Assembly: GCA_964485695.1 (NCBI GenBank)
Contig: CAZAKZ010000071.1
Location: 1-27,676 of the forward strand
Direction: 5' to 3'
Length of the DNA: 27,676 bases
Origin: CAZAKZ01 sp964485695
GTDB taxonomy: Bacteria > Planctomycetota > JAFGQW01
The notes below the pieces were generated by a model. That model was not told the DNA's origin and ran no database searches. It was given only the letters and a program-made list of their open reading frames with translations. Of the stretch, positions 8,743-15,972 are shown piece by piece; within the stretch, counting starts at the first letter, position 1, and each line of letters opens with the position of its first letter. The translations under genes and the position numbers were made by a program.

Positions 8743-8875
8743 ACCCATGGGAACAATGGCACGCAACAATGCAATGGTACACCTTGGAGGGAATAACCAC
8801 GATCACTTTCAATCTCGGAGGACATGGGCAAAGGAAATCCCGCCTCGATTCCCGGAAATGTCAAACTTCACGAGT

Positions 8876-8894
8876 CCCCCAGCAGAGCTGGGGG
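8876..8894. repeat. Hairpin with AGA loop (copy 2)
   Basis: CCCCCAGC, loop AGA, GCTGGGGG: a perfect 8-bp stem followed by TTTCCCC. It ends 32 nt before the start of the small membrane-protein gene and would lie in its leader RNA if transcribed. Confidence 0.55.
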
Positions 8895-8926
8895 TTTCCC
8901 CTGAAAATGATCGAAAAGTGAATCGG

Positions 8927-9145
8927 ATGCCCGAACAAAAGGACTCCAGGTCCCAGGACTTTCTCCTGGGCGTGTTCTTCGTCTTCGTCGGCGCCCTGAT
9001 GGTAACCTTCGTCGTCGTCTCCTGGTGGAAGGGCAATCTCTTCCTCTCTCCCCTGCTGGGCATCCTCGGAGCGGGCCTGGGAATCCTCCTCATGGTCGGG
9101 GGCGTCAGGACCTCTGTCCAGGCCCTGGGCAGAAAGAGGGAGTGA
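8927..9145 (+). CDS. Small two-helix membrane protein
   Basis: This is a 72-residue hypothetical protein from the ATG at 8927 (an in-frame GTG at 8918 is an alternative; neither has a strong ribosome-binding site). After a polar N-terminus 'MPEQKDSRSQDF' come two hydrophobic segments, residues about 13-32 ('LLGVFFVFVGALMVTFVVVS') and 39-60 ('LSPLLGILGAGLGILLMVGG'), and a basic tail 'QALGRKRE'. The frame is open upstream to 8588, but that part spans the palindrome cluster and looks non-coding. It converges on the secreted propeller-like gene at 9182 and has the same general layout as the small protein at 10430. I do not recognise a family. Confidence 0.6.
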   Translation: MPEQKDSRSQDFLLGVFFVFVGALMVTFVVVSWWKGNLFLSPLLGILGAGLGILLMVGGVRTSVQALGRKRE

Positions 9146-9181
9146 AGCGGGTCGCGGCACCTCGAAAAGAAACCGCCGGCG

Positions 9182-10423
9182 TCAGCGTACCACCTTGATC
9201 GTGACCGCGCCCGAGGCGGCGCTGAGCGGGCCCACGAGGGCGCTGGCAAAAAACACCTCGAGGCCCACGCTGGCCGTCGTCAGCTTCGGCACATTGAGGA
9301 CGCCCACGCCTCCCCCCTTGGTGTCGGTCGTTCCGGAAAAATCCGTGAAGATCGGGGTGTTGAGGAGATTCACCACGGCGACGCTGAAGGCGTCGAGGTT
9401 GAGGGGGATCGGAACCCCGCCCACGACGAAACCGGGCGAGGTGCCCGAGGTACTCCCCAGGATGAGGTATCCCCGTCCGGCGTTGTGGCCGCCGGCGTCG
9501 AGAGTCAGGGTGACGCTCCCCCCGAGGAACGGCACCGTTGTCCGGCTCGCCGAGAGCGAAAAGGCCGGGGGCTGGAAACCGGTGATGTGAATGAGGGAGT
9601 CTCCGGGCGTGCCCTGCCACGTCGAGACCACGAGATCGTTGGTGAGGGGATCGAAGGCCATGCCCTCGGCGCCGCTGATGCCGGTGGCGAAGGTCGTGAG
9701 CACGGGCGAGCTGCCGCCGCCCATCGGCTGCCCGGTGTTGGGGTCGATGCCCATCCTCAGGACCGACGCGGGCACGTCGTCGTAGTTTGAGAAGAGGATG
9801 TCTCCTGCGTCCGGGCCGCTCGGAATGTAGCGGAATCCCTCGGTGCCGGGGGGAAGCGTCGCGAACAGGGTCACTTTGCTCGGAGTGAAGGTGCCGGTGC
9901 CGTGGTCGATGAGGGATACCGTGAACAGGTCCCCCTTCTCATACGAGCTGACCAGCAGCTGTCCGGCGCCGGGCAATCCCTGGGGAACGAAGGTCAACCC
10001 CCCCACCGACTGGGTCGTGGCCGGCAAGGCGGCGGAGAACGGGGTGGTGCCCACGATCTGTCCCAGTTGGTTCACACCGTAGCGGGTGAAGAACAGGGTC
10101 ATCCGCGGCCCGAGCTGCATGCCGCCGTCGAGTTCAGGAGCGTTCGCGACCCGATGGCCCTGGCCGAAGCCCATGATCCGATGGGTGATTGCATGGCGTT
10201 GCACCGGGACCGCGTAGACCCCGGCCGTGGTATAGCTGGCGCCGCCCCCCACGAACAGGACCTTGCCGTCCGGCTGGAACTCGATGCCCCCGATGGGACC
10301 GGGGACCCCGGAGGCGGAGGCGGGGTAGATGCCTGCGACACCAAATCCGGTGGGCACCTGGATCTGGGAGAAGGCACTCCCCGCCAGCAGCAAGCAGGCC
10401 AGAAGAGGAAACAGGCTTCGCAT
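9182..10423 (-). CDS. Secreted propeller-like protein with shared C-terminal tail domain
   Basis: I start it at the ATG at 10423, giving 413 residues; in-frame GTG (10426) and TTG (10429) codons are alternatives. It opens with a signal peptide 'MRSLFPLLACLLLAGSAFSQ'. Residues about 30-300 carry repeated 'G..F.P.G.LLV' and 'EGMAFDPLTNDLVVSTW' strands, typical of a six- or seven-bladed NHL/SMP-30-like propeller. The last 115 residues or so are a tail with 'GVPIPLNLDAF', 'FTDFSGTTDTKG' and a final 'TIKVVR' strand, a divergent member of the tail family in this window. The start lies 6 nt beyond the stop codon of the small membrane-protein gene at 10430, so the two are likely co-translated. The function is unknown. 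Confidence 0.85.
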   Translation of the reverse strand: MRSLFPLLACLLLAGSAFSQIQVPTGFGVAGIYPASASGVPGPIGGIEFQPDGKVLFVGGGASYTTAGVYAVPVQRHAITHRIMGFGQGHRVANAPELDGGMQLGPRMTLFFTRYGVNQLGQIVGTTPFSAALPATTQSVGGLTFVPQGLPGAGQLLVSSYEKGDLFTVSLIDHGTGTFTPSKVTLFATLPPGTEGFRYIPSGPDAGDILFSNYDDVPASVLRMGIDPNTGQPMGGGSSPVLTTFATGISGAEGMAFDPLTNDLVVSTWQGTPGDSLIHITGFQPPAFSLSASRTTVPFLGGSVTLTLDAGGHNAGRGYLILGSTSGTSPGFVVGGVPIPLNLDAFSVAVVNLLNTPIFTDFSGTTDTKGGGVGVLNVPKLTTASVGLEVFFASALVGPLSAASGAVTIKVVR

Positions 10424-10429
10424 CACCAA

Positions 10430-10621
10430 TTACTTCGCTTCCAACTTCAGCCAGCATCCCAGCACCAGAAAACCGATGCCGGCTACAAAAATACTGACGG
10501 CCGAGAAGCTGCAGATTCCTTTCTCGCTGTAAAACAAGAGACGTCCCACAACCGCGACGATGAAGAAGAGGATACCCACGTACCCGCACAAGCGCCCGAG
10601 TTGATTCAGTCCGTTCTTCAT
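10430..10621 (-). CDS. Small two-helix membrane protein, coupled to the secreted protein gene
   Basis: This 63-residue protein starts at the ATG at 10621, chosen over a start at 10702 because the purine-rich stretch GGGGGGTGAG lies just upstream and the extra 27 residues are not membrane-like. Two hydrophobic helices are visible: 'LCGYVGILFFIVAVVGRLLFY' and 'AVSIFVAGIGFLVLGCWL'. The stop codon is only a few nucleotides before the start of the secreted propeller-like gene, so the pair probably forms an operon. I do not recognise a family. Confidence 0.6.
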   Translation of the reverse strand: MKNGLNQLGRLCGYVGILFFIVAVVGRLLFYSEKGICSFSAVSIFVAGIGFLVLGCWLKLEAK

Positions 10622-10834
10622 GGCTCTCACCCCCCGATTGGTGTTTCGTGCTCTGGAGGAGCACCCGAACCAGGTGGGCCATTCCACACGAATTTCACCC
10701 ACCGTACCCAGGGCCGGTGTTTCTGATCTGATTCTACTAAAGGCCGGGTTCTTTGGCCACGGATCAAACCGCTACGTCCGAGGTCTTCCACGATGTCGTC
10801 GCTAGCCTCGACTCGACACGGATGATTTAATTCA

Positions 10835-10877
10835 CGTATTCTAAGTCAGTTACGGCGAGGATAGTTCTTAGAATTCG
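10835..10877. repeat. Inverted repeat upstream of a promoter
   Basis: CGTATTCTAAG (10835-10845) and CTTAGAATTCG (10867-10877) are inverted copies matching at 10 of 11 positions, 21 nt apart. They end 17 nt before the -35 box at 10895, a position suited to an activator or repressor site. Confidence 0.4.
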
Positions 10878-10894
10878 CGGACGTAACCTGCCCG

Positions 10895-10923
10895 TTGCGA
10901 ATTCGGGCCAAAACGTCTATCAT
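10895..10923 (+). promoter_or_regulatory. Sigma70-type promoter for the cysteine-rich secreted protein
   Basis: TTGCGA (10895-10900), a 17-nt spacer, and TATCAT (10918-10923, 5 of 6 to consensus). The leader would be about 150 nt, long enough for further control. Confidence 0.5.
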
Positions 10924-11077
10924 GAAGGCTCAATTCTATCTGGACAATGGAATGAACCGTGTAGATAGGTGGGAACCCGATCCCCTGATTGACCTGATCA
11001 CTACCCACCTGGATTCCAGAAAAGGTCCGAGGAAGCACTTCGGACACGATTCAATTCTCGAGAAAGGAGTATGTACC

Positions 11078-12061
11078 GTGAGAAAAAGCCTGATCTGTGT
11101 TGTTCTCTTGCTCACACTGGGTGTATGTCTGGGTGCCCAGGCCTACATCTACAACCCGTCGAACTCGCCGGGCACGGGATCGACCAACTCCTGGCCCTTC
11201 CGGTCGTACACCGAATGGCGGTTCCAGTTCATCGTCAACGCCTCGGTGCTGCCCAACGCTCCCATCAAGATCCTGGACATCGCCTTTTCGTGCCAGTACA
11301 CGAGCGTGTTCACGGCCAAGCAGTTCCAGATTCGCATGGGACACACCACCCACAAGACCTTCTCCGGATCCGGAACCACGAAGTTCGACGACATCCTGGG
11401 GCCCTGTGCCACCATCTGCTACAACGGCCCGCTCAAGTGGGCCGGCACGGCCGGACCCGTCTGGAGTCCCATCGGCCTCCAGGCGCACTTCGGGTACGAC
11501 GGGAAGCGGAACATCTGTGTCGAGATCCGGTACATGGGCGGCTCCGCAAACCAGAGGGTCTATACCGACGCCTCCATCGCCCGGGCCTACACCCACACCA
11601 GTTACTCGCCAAATCCCTACAACGCAGTCAATTGGTACGTCCCCATCCCCGGTGAGATGATGGGTCCGAAGCACCGCCTGGAATACGACAAGCGCTGCAT
11701 CCTGATCGCGCCGGACACGGCGAAACTGGGACTGGCTGTGCCCATCAATGTCATCAACGGCCCATCCCTGCAGTTCTATCAGATCGCCGCGTCCCTCGGC
11801 CAGTACCCCCCCATTAACCTGGTGACCTGCAAGATCTTCCTGACCGTGGATTCCATCTTCCTATACTCGGTCATGAGCGGCCCTCCAGTCTTCTTCAACT
11901 ACTCCGGCCAGCTGAGCGCCTCGGGAACCGCAATCGGCAGGTTAGTTGTTCCCCCGATCAAACAACTCGTCGGCCTCTGCGTCTACCATGCGGCACTCTG
12001 CTACGGCAAGGTCGGCCCCATCTGCTGCACGAACACTGACGGGACCCTCATTGTCCCCTGA
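11078..12061 (+). CDS. Cysteine-rich secreted protein with shared tail domain
   Basis: This gene encodes 327 residues from a GTG start at 11078, chosen because AAGGAG (11064-11069) lies 8 nt upstream and the product then begins with a signal peptide 'MRKSLICVVLLLTLGVCLGAQA'. The open frame back to 10895 runs through the promoter and is not credible as protein. The mature part has no domain I know: 'YNPSNSPGTGSTNSWPF' is followed by beta-rich sequence. It carries about ten cysteines after the signal peptide, including 'CATIC' and 'CC', suggesting disulfides formed outside the cytoplasm. The last 105 residues or so match the window's tail family ('PPVFFNYSGQLSASGTAIGRLVVPP', 'GLCVYHAALCYG'). 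A strong terminator follows. Confidence 0.85.
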   Translation: MRKSLICVVLLLTLGVCLGAQAYIYNPSNSPGTGSTNSWPFRSYTEWRFQFIVNASVLPNAPIKILDIAFSCQYTSVFTAKQFQIRMGHTTHKTFSGSGTTKFDDILGPCATICYNGPLKWAGTAGPVWSPIGLQAHFGYDGKRNICVEIRYMGGSANQRVYTDASIARAYTHTSYSPNPYNAVNWYVPIPGEMMGPKHRLEYDKRCILIAPDTAKLGLAVPINVINGPSLQFYQIAASLGQYPPINLVTCKIFLTVDSIFLYSVMSGPPVFFNYSGQLSASGTAIGRLVVPPIKQLVGLCVYHAALCYGKVGPICCTNTDGTLIVP

Positions 12062-12092
12062 TTCGCTCGGCCCGAGTTGACCGATTCTCACC

Positions 12093-12126
12093 GGCCCGCC
12101 CCCGCTCGGGGGGCGGGCCTGTTTTT
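12093..12126 (+). terminator. Rho-independent terminator
   Basis: An 11-bp perfect GC stem (GGCCCGCCCCC with GGGGGCGGGCC), loop GCTCG, then TGTTTTT. It starts 32 nt after the stop codon of the cysteine-rich secreted protein gene. Confidence 0.9.
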
Positions 12127-12150
12127 CGTGACGCCTTCGGGCACTCCCCC

Positions 12151-13338
12151 TCAGAAGATCCGATCCACCCAGGCGCAGAGCTGGGCGCAGAACAGGCCGG
12201 CATAGATGCCGAGAATGCTGCCCAGGACCGCCATGAGCAGGCCGACCGGAGCCAGGGAGCGCTTGTACACGGATGCCACAATGGGCGCAGTGACCGGCCC
12301 TCCGATGTTGGCCTGGCTCGCCGTGGCCATGAGAAACATGGGGGCCTTCAGGAGCCTCGCGGCCACGAAGAGGCACACGGCGTGGATGAAAATCCATACG
12401 ACGCCGACGAGGACGAAGACCGGCACCTGGAAGATGGCTCTCAGATCGGTCCGGGCACCGATGGAGGCAAGGAGCATGAACAGGAAGTAATTGCCCAGGT
12501 GCGTCGAACCGGAATGTTCGAGGCGGGAAAGTCGGGTAAAGGACAGCAACAAACCGAGGGTCGTGACCAGAATCACGGTCCACGCGAAGGAAGTCACGAC
12601 GTCACCCAGCTGGGGAAGGATCCTCCCCACCGCGAGACACAGGTACCCGCCGCCGAAGGCGAGCACCATCATCAGGGTCAGATCGACGAAACTGAGCGAC
12701 CGGCGCCGGGCTTCCTGGATCTCCGCCATGCGCTCGTTCATGTCATCGACGACCTTGCGGTCGACTCCGGCCCACCTGTCATAGCGGTCCTGCAGGGCGG
12801 AAAGTGCGATGACGATTCCCATCCAGGAATATCCAACCACCGTATCCACGACGATGACGGGCCCGAGTAAATTCTCCGGAGTCTCTACACTCTCGGAAAT
12901 GGCCACCAGGTTCGGACTCCCGCCGATCCAGCTGCCCGAGAGGGCCGCAATCCCCCGCCACGCCTCTTCGGGCAGGAAATCCCTGAACAGAAGGAGCACG
13001 ACCGGACCCCCGACCACGATGCCGGCGGTCCCCGCCAGCATGACGAGCACGGCCTTCCCCCCCAGGCGGGCGATGAAGGGCAGGTTCGCGGACAGCAGGA
13101 GCAGGATCAGGGCGGCGGGGAGAAAATGAGACCGGATCCAGCCGTAGACCGGAGAGTCCGGGGGCAGGATTCCCAGGGTGGTTGCCACCATGGGGAGTAA
13201 ATAGATCCATAGCACGGGTGTGAGATAGCGGAAGATCCTGGACAGCCCTTTTCGCTCGCTGAGCCAGGTCACGAGGCCGATGACCAGGACCAGAAAGACG
13301 ACTACCTGGGAAGGATCATTCAGCAGGGGTCGAGTCAT
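12151..13338 (-). CDS. DUF819-family integral membrane protein
   Basis: This 395-residue protein starts at the ATG at 13338 (GAGG about 9 nt upstream); the longer open frame from 13449 adds a low-complexity, Arg-rich stretch that is unlikely to be coding. About eleven hydrophobic helices alternate with short loops. Family hallmarks of DUF819 (PF05684, YjcL-like) are 'SGSWIGGSPNLVAISE', 'DTVVGYSWMGIVIALS', 'NYFLFMLLASIGARTDL' and 'MATASQANIGGPVTAPIVAS'. The two Gly-Gly-Ser/Pro-Asn loops are symmetric re-entrant-like motifs, as in secondary transporters. The substrate is not known for the family, so I do not assign one. The gene converges on the preceding terminator and is divergent from the hybrid kinase. 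Confidence 0.88.
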   Translation of the reverse strand: MTRPLLNDPSQVVVFLVLVIGLVTWLSERKGLSRIFRYLTPVLWIYLLPMVATTLGILPPDSPVYGWIRSHFLPAALILLLLSANLPFIARLGGKAVLVMLAGTAGIVVGGPVVLLLFRDFLPEEAWRGIAALSGSWIGGSPNLVAISESVETPENLLGPVIVVDTVVGYSWMGIVIALSALQDRYDRWAGVDRKVVDDMNERMAEIQEARRRSLSFVDLTLMMVLAFGGGYLCLAVGRILPQLGDVVTSFAWTVILVTTLGLLLSFTRLSRLEHSGSTHLGNYFLFMLLASIGARTDLRAIFQVPVFVLVGVVWIFIHAVCLFVAARLLKAPMFLMATASQANIGGPVTAPIVASVYKRSLAPVGLLMAVLGSILGIYAGLFCAQLCAWVDRIF

Positions 13339-13467
13339 GGATCCGCCTCGGAACGGGTGGTCGTGTTCGGTATCGCCACAACGAGCCGACACTATACGGC
13401 AACGAACGTGGATTTTGTAGCGTTCGGTCCCTCCATTCCGCCGATTCACCTGCTGTAATGCACACGG

Positions 13468-13494
13468 TCCGGAAGGGTTACATGACCCTCCGGA
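13468..13494. repeat. Hairpin in the kinase leader region
   Basis: TCCGGAAGGGT pairs with ACCCTCCGGA (one bulged A) around the loop TACATG. It lies about 80 nt upstream of the leader ORF and has no T-run, so it is more likely an operator or RNA structure than a terminator. Confidence 0.4.
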
Positions 13495-13573
13495 AATCAG
13501 GCTCGGAACCCGACAGACGCTTCTGGTTTCAAGGGTTGTCGGTGAATAAGTCGATGAGACAGGAGGGGGATAA

Positions 13574-13636
13574 ATGCCTGCAAGAAGACCAAATTTCCCG
13601 AATTTCCCTCTGCTCAGGCCAACTTCTAACTTGTGA
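13574..13636 (+). CDS. 20-residue leader ORF in frame with the kinase
   Basis: An ATG at 13574 follows AGGAGGGGG at 13561-13569, the strongest Shine-Dalgarno match in this region, and encodes MPARRPNFPNFPLLRPTSNL before a TGA at 13634-13636. The kinase ATG at 13646 is 9 nt beyond that stop and in the same frame. It is either a leader peptide that couples translation into the kinase, or the real kinase N-terminus cut by a nonsense codon. Confidence 0.45.
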   Translation: MPARRPNFPNFPLLRPTSNL

Positions 13637-13645
13637 TGTCAGACC

Positions 13646-15934
13646 ATGCTTGAAACCGTCAAGGTCCCCGCTGAAATCGCACCGATGTTCGAGAAGGCTC
13701 AGGAATACGTGAGCCAATACTTTGAACAGCGTTTCAGCGACGCAACGAAGGGAACCATCGAGGTCGCCGGCCAGCGCTATATCCTCATCCGCGCCGATTC
13801 CATGTCGGTGGAGTTCTTCGAAACGTTCAAGCACATGTACAGGGACGTGGGCGAGGAGCAGGCCACCACTGTGGTCCGACAGCTCCTCTACGACGTCGCC
13901 CACGCCATCGGGAAACAGGACGCCAAGAACTTCCACCATCGAATGGGAGTCAACGATCCGGTGGACAGGCTCTCCGCCGGCCCGATCCACTTCGCTTATA
14001 CCGGATGGGCTTTCGTGGAAATACTCCCGGAGTCCGCGCCCAGCCCCGACGAGAACTACTATCTCATATACGATCATCCCTACTCCTTCGAGTCCGATTC
14101 GTGGGCAAAGGCCGGCAAGAAGAGCACCTTCCCCGTCTGCATCATGAACGCGGGCTATTCCTCCGGCTGGTGCGAAGAGAGCTTCGGCGTGCCTCTGGTG
14201 GCCACGGAAATCATGTGCAAGGCCCGGGGCGACGCAACGTGCCGGTTCATCATGGCGCCGCCTCACCGCATCGAGCAGCGCATCGAGGACTACCTTCGCA
14301 TGCAACCCACCCCTCTCGGTAAGGTCACGTACGAGATCCCCGGCTTCCTGGCCCGGAAGCAGATCGAGGAAGACCTTCGCCGCGAAAAAGAGCGCACACA
14401 GCACTACCTCGATATCGCGGGCGTCATGCTTGTAGCTCTGGACCTGGACGGCAAGGTGACGCTCATCAACAAGAAGGGCTGTGAGGTGCTGGGATGGGAC
14501 GAGGAAAGCATCCTCGGCCAGGACTGGTTCGAGAATTTCCTCCCAGAAAACGAACGCCGCTCCGTCAAGGACGTCTTTCTCAAGATCATGAGCGGCGAGG
14601 ATGAATTGCTGAAGAGATACGAGAACGAAGTCCTGACCAAGGAAGGAAAGATCCTGACCATCGCCTGGCACAACAGCTTGCTGCTGGACTCGAAAGGGAT
14701 GCCCGCGGGAACACTGAGCTCAGGCGTGGACATCACGGAGCGAAAGAAGGCCGAAGAGGCGCTCCACAGCAGCCATGAGCTGCTTTACAAGTCCCAGAAG
14801 CTCGAGGCCATCGGCCGGCTGGCCGGGGGTATCGCCCACGACTTCAACAACCTTCTCACCGCCATCGGTGGATGTGCGGGCCTCCTCCTCGAGGGACTGG
14901 AGGAGGGAAACGTCTTGCGCGCGAATGCCGAGGAGATCACCGTCGCGACCCAGAAAGCCGCGAACCTGACCCGTCAGCTTCTGGCTTACAGCCGGAAACA
15001 GGTCCTGAAGCCCAGGATCCTCAACCTGAACGCGGTCATCGTCGGGATGGAAAAGCTCTTCCGCCGCACGGTGCCCGAGAGCATCAGGCTCATCACGACC
15101 CTCAAATACCCGCTCGGCATGGTGAAGGCCGACGAGTCCAAGCTAGAACAGGTGCTCTTGAACCTGGTGGTCAACGCTCGCGACGCGGTGGTCGACCACG
15201 GCACTATTTACATCGAGACGGACAACGAGGACCACGACGATCCGATCTCGATGCCCGGCTACACCATCCCTGCCGGCCGCTACGTCACCTTCACAGTGCG
15301 TGACACGGGTCAGGGCATCGACCCTGATACACAGCAACTCGTCTTCGAGCCGTTTTTCACGACCAAGGAGCCCGGAATGGGATCGGGTCTGGGGCTCTCT
15401 ACCGTATACGGCATCGTCAAGCAGAGCAACGGTTTCATCATTCTCACGAGCGAGGCCGGAAAGGGAGCTTCGTTCAAGATTCATCTACCCCGGGTTATGG
15501 AAGAAACGGTAGAAACAGACGAAATAGAGTCCCCCCATTCCGACCTCAAGGGCAACGAAACCGTTCTCCTGGTCGAGGACGAGGACGCCGTCCGAAGCGT
15601 GGTACGGAGAATGCTGCAGGCTTTCGGGTATTTCGTACTGGAAGCTCCGGACGCGGCAAGCGCCCTGGAAGTCTCCTTCCAGTTTTCCGAAAAGATACAC
15701 ATCCTGGTCACGGACGTCATCATGCCCAACTTGAACGGCAGGGAGCTCGCGGACCGTCTGCTGGTCTTGCGACCCGACCTCAAGGTTCTTTTCATCTCGG
15801 GCTACTCGGACCAGATCATCGCCCAGCATCGCCTGCTCGAGCCCGGCATCAATTTCCTGGAGAAGCCCTTCAGCCCCAAGGCCCTGGTCAGCAAGGTCCG
15901 CGAGGCCCTCGAAGATCCTCAGCCCGTGGGATAA
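13646..15934 (+). CDS. V4R-PAS hybrid histidine kinase with receiver domain
   Basis: This is a 762-residue signalling protein with no signal peptide or membrane helix, so it is cytosolic. Residues 1-215 are an XylR_N/V4R-type sensor module ending in 'GYSSGWCEESFGVPLVATEIMCKARGDATCRF', whose conserved Cys and His residues bind a small molecule or metal in relatives. A PAS domain follows (about 250-370, ending 'GVDITERKKAEEAL'), then the dimerisation/phosphoacceptor domain with 'GGIAHDFNNLLT' (H398), and the ATPase domain with 'NLVVNARDAV', 'DTGQGID' and 'GSGLGLSTVYGIVKQ'. Last is a receiver domain (about 635-755) with acceptor D690 in 'VTDVIMP'. The start has only a weak ribosome-binding site and may depend on the upstream leader ORF. 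No partner response regulator or target operon is adjacent. Confidence 0.9.
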   Translation: MLETVKVPAEIAPMFEKAQEYVSQYFEQRFSDATKGTIEVAGQRYILIRADSMSVEFFETFKHMYRDVGEEQATTVVRQLLYDVAHAIGKQDAKNFHHRMGVNDPVDRLSAGPIHFAYTGWAFVEILPESAPSPDENYYLIYDHPYSFESDSWAKAGKKSTFPVCIMNAGYSSGWCEESFGVPLVATEIMCKARGDATCRFIMAPPHRIEQRIEDYLRMQPTPLGKVTYEIPGFLARKQIEEDLRREKERTQHYLDIAGVMLVALDLDGKVTLINKKGCEVLGWDEESILGQDWFENFLPENERRSVKDVFLKIMSGEDELLKRYENEVLTKEGKILTIAWHNSLLLDSKGMPAGTLSSGVDITERKKAEEALHSSHELLYKSQKLEAIGRLAGGIAHDFNNLLTAIGGCAGLLLEGLEEGNVLRANAEEITVATQKAANLTRQLLAYSRKQVLKPRILNLNAVIVGMEKLFRRTVPESIRLITTLKYPLGMVKADESKLEQVLLNLVVNARDAVVDHGTIYIETDNEDHDDPISMPGYTIPAGRYVTFTVRDTGQGIDPDTQQLVFEPFFTTKEPGMGSGLGLSTVYGIVKQSNGFIILTSEAGKGASFKIHLPRVMEETVETDEIESPHSDLKGNETVLLVEDEDAVRSVVRRMLQAFGYFVLEAPDAASALEVSFQFSEKIHILVTDVIMPNLNGRELADRLLVLRPDLKVLFISGYSDQIIAQHRLLEPGINFLEKPFSPKALVSKVREALEDPQPVG

Positions 15935-15972
15935 CAGCCTGTGGATATCAGTTCCCGCCTGGCGAAGGCCGT

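Larger units (their letters stand above)
8455..8926. other. Non-coding segment rich in palindromes
   Basis: About 470 bp between the broken sulfotransferase and a small membrane-protein gene. An open frame crosses it from 8588 but its translation is low-complexity and unlike any family. What it does hold is a series of inverted repeats, listed separately at 8558-8576, 8592-8606, 8639-8742 and 8876-8894. Confidence 0.6.
10622..11077. other. Divergent intergenic region (456 bp)
   Basis: This spacer separates the minus-strand small membrane-protein gene from the plus-strand cysteine-rich gene. The plus frame is open from 10895 but that part is judged to be leader. The region contains the inverted repeat at 10835-10877 and the promoter at 10895-10923. 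I see no gene in it. Confidence 0.55.
13339..13645. other. Divergent intergenic region with hairpin and leader ORF
   Basis: This spacer of 307 bp lies between the DUF819 gene and the hybrid kinase. It contains a hairpin at 13468-13494 and a 20-codon reading frame at 13574-13636 with a strong ribosome-binding site. I see no convincing -10/-35 pair. Confidence 0.5.

Noticed and set aside
8588..8926. N-terminal extension of the small membrane-protein frame
   Set aside because: It runs through the palindrome cluster and reads as random; no start with a ribosome-binding site.
13574..13636. Selenocysteine readthrough of the TGA
   Set aside because: No SECIS-like hairpin is evident right after the TGA and no selenoprotein family match; a leader ORF or nonsense codon is simpler.
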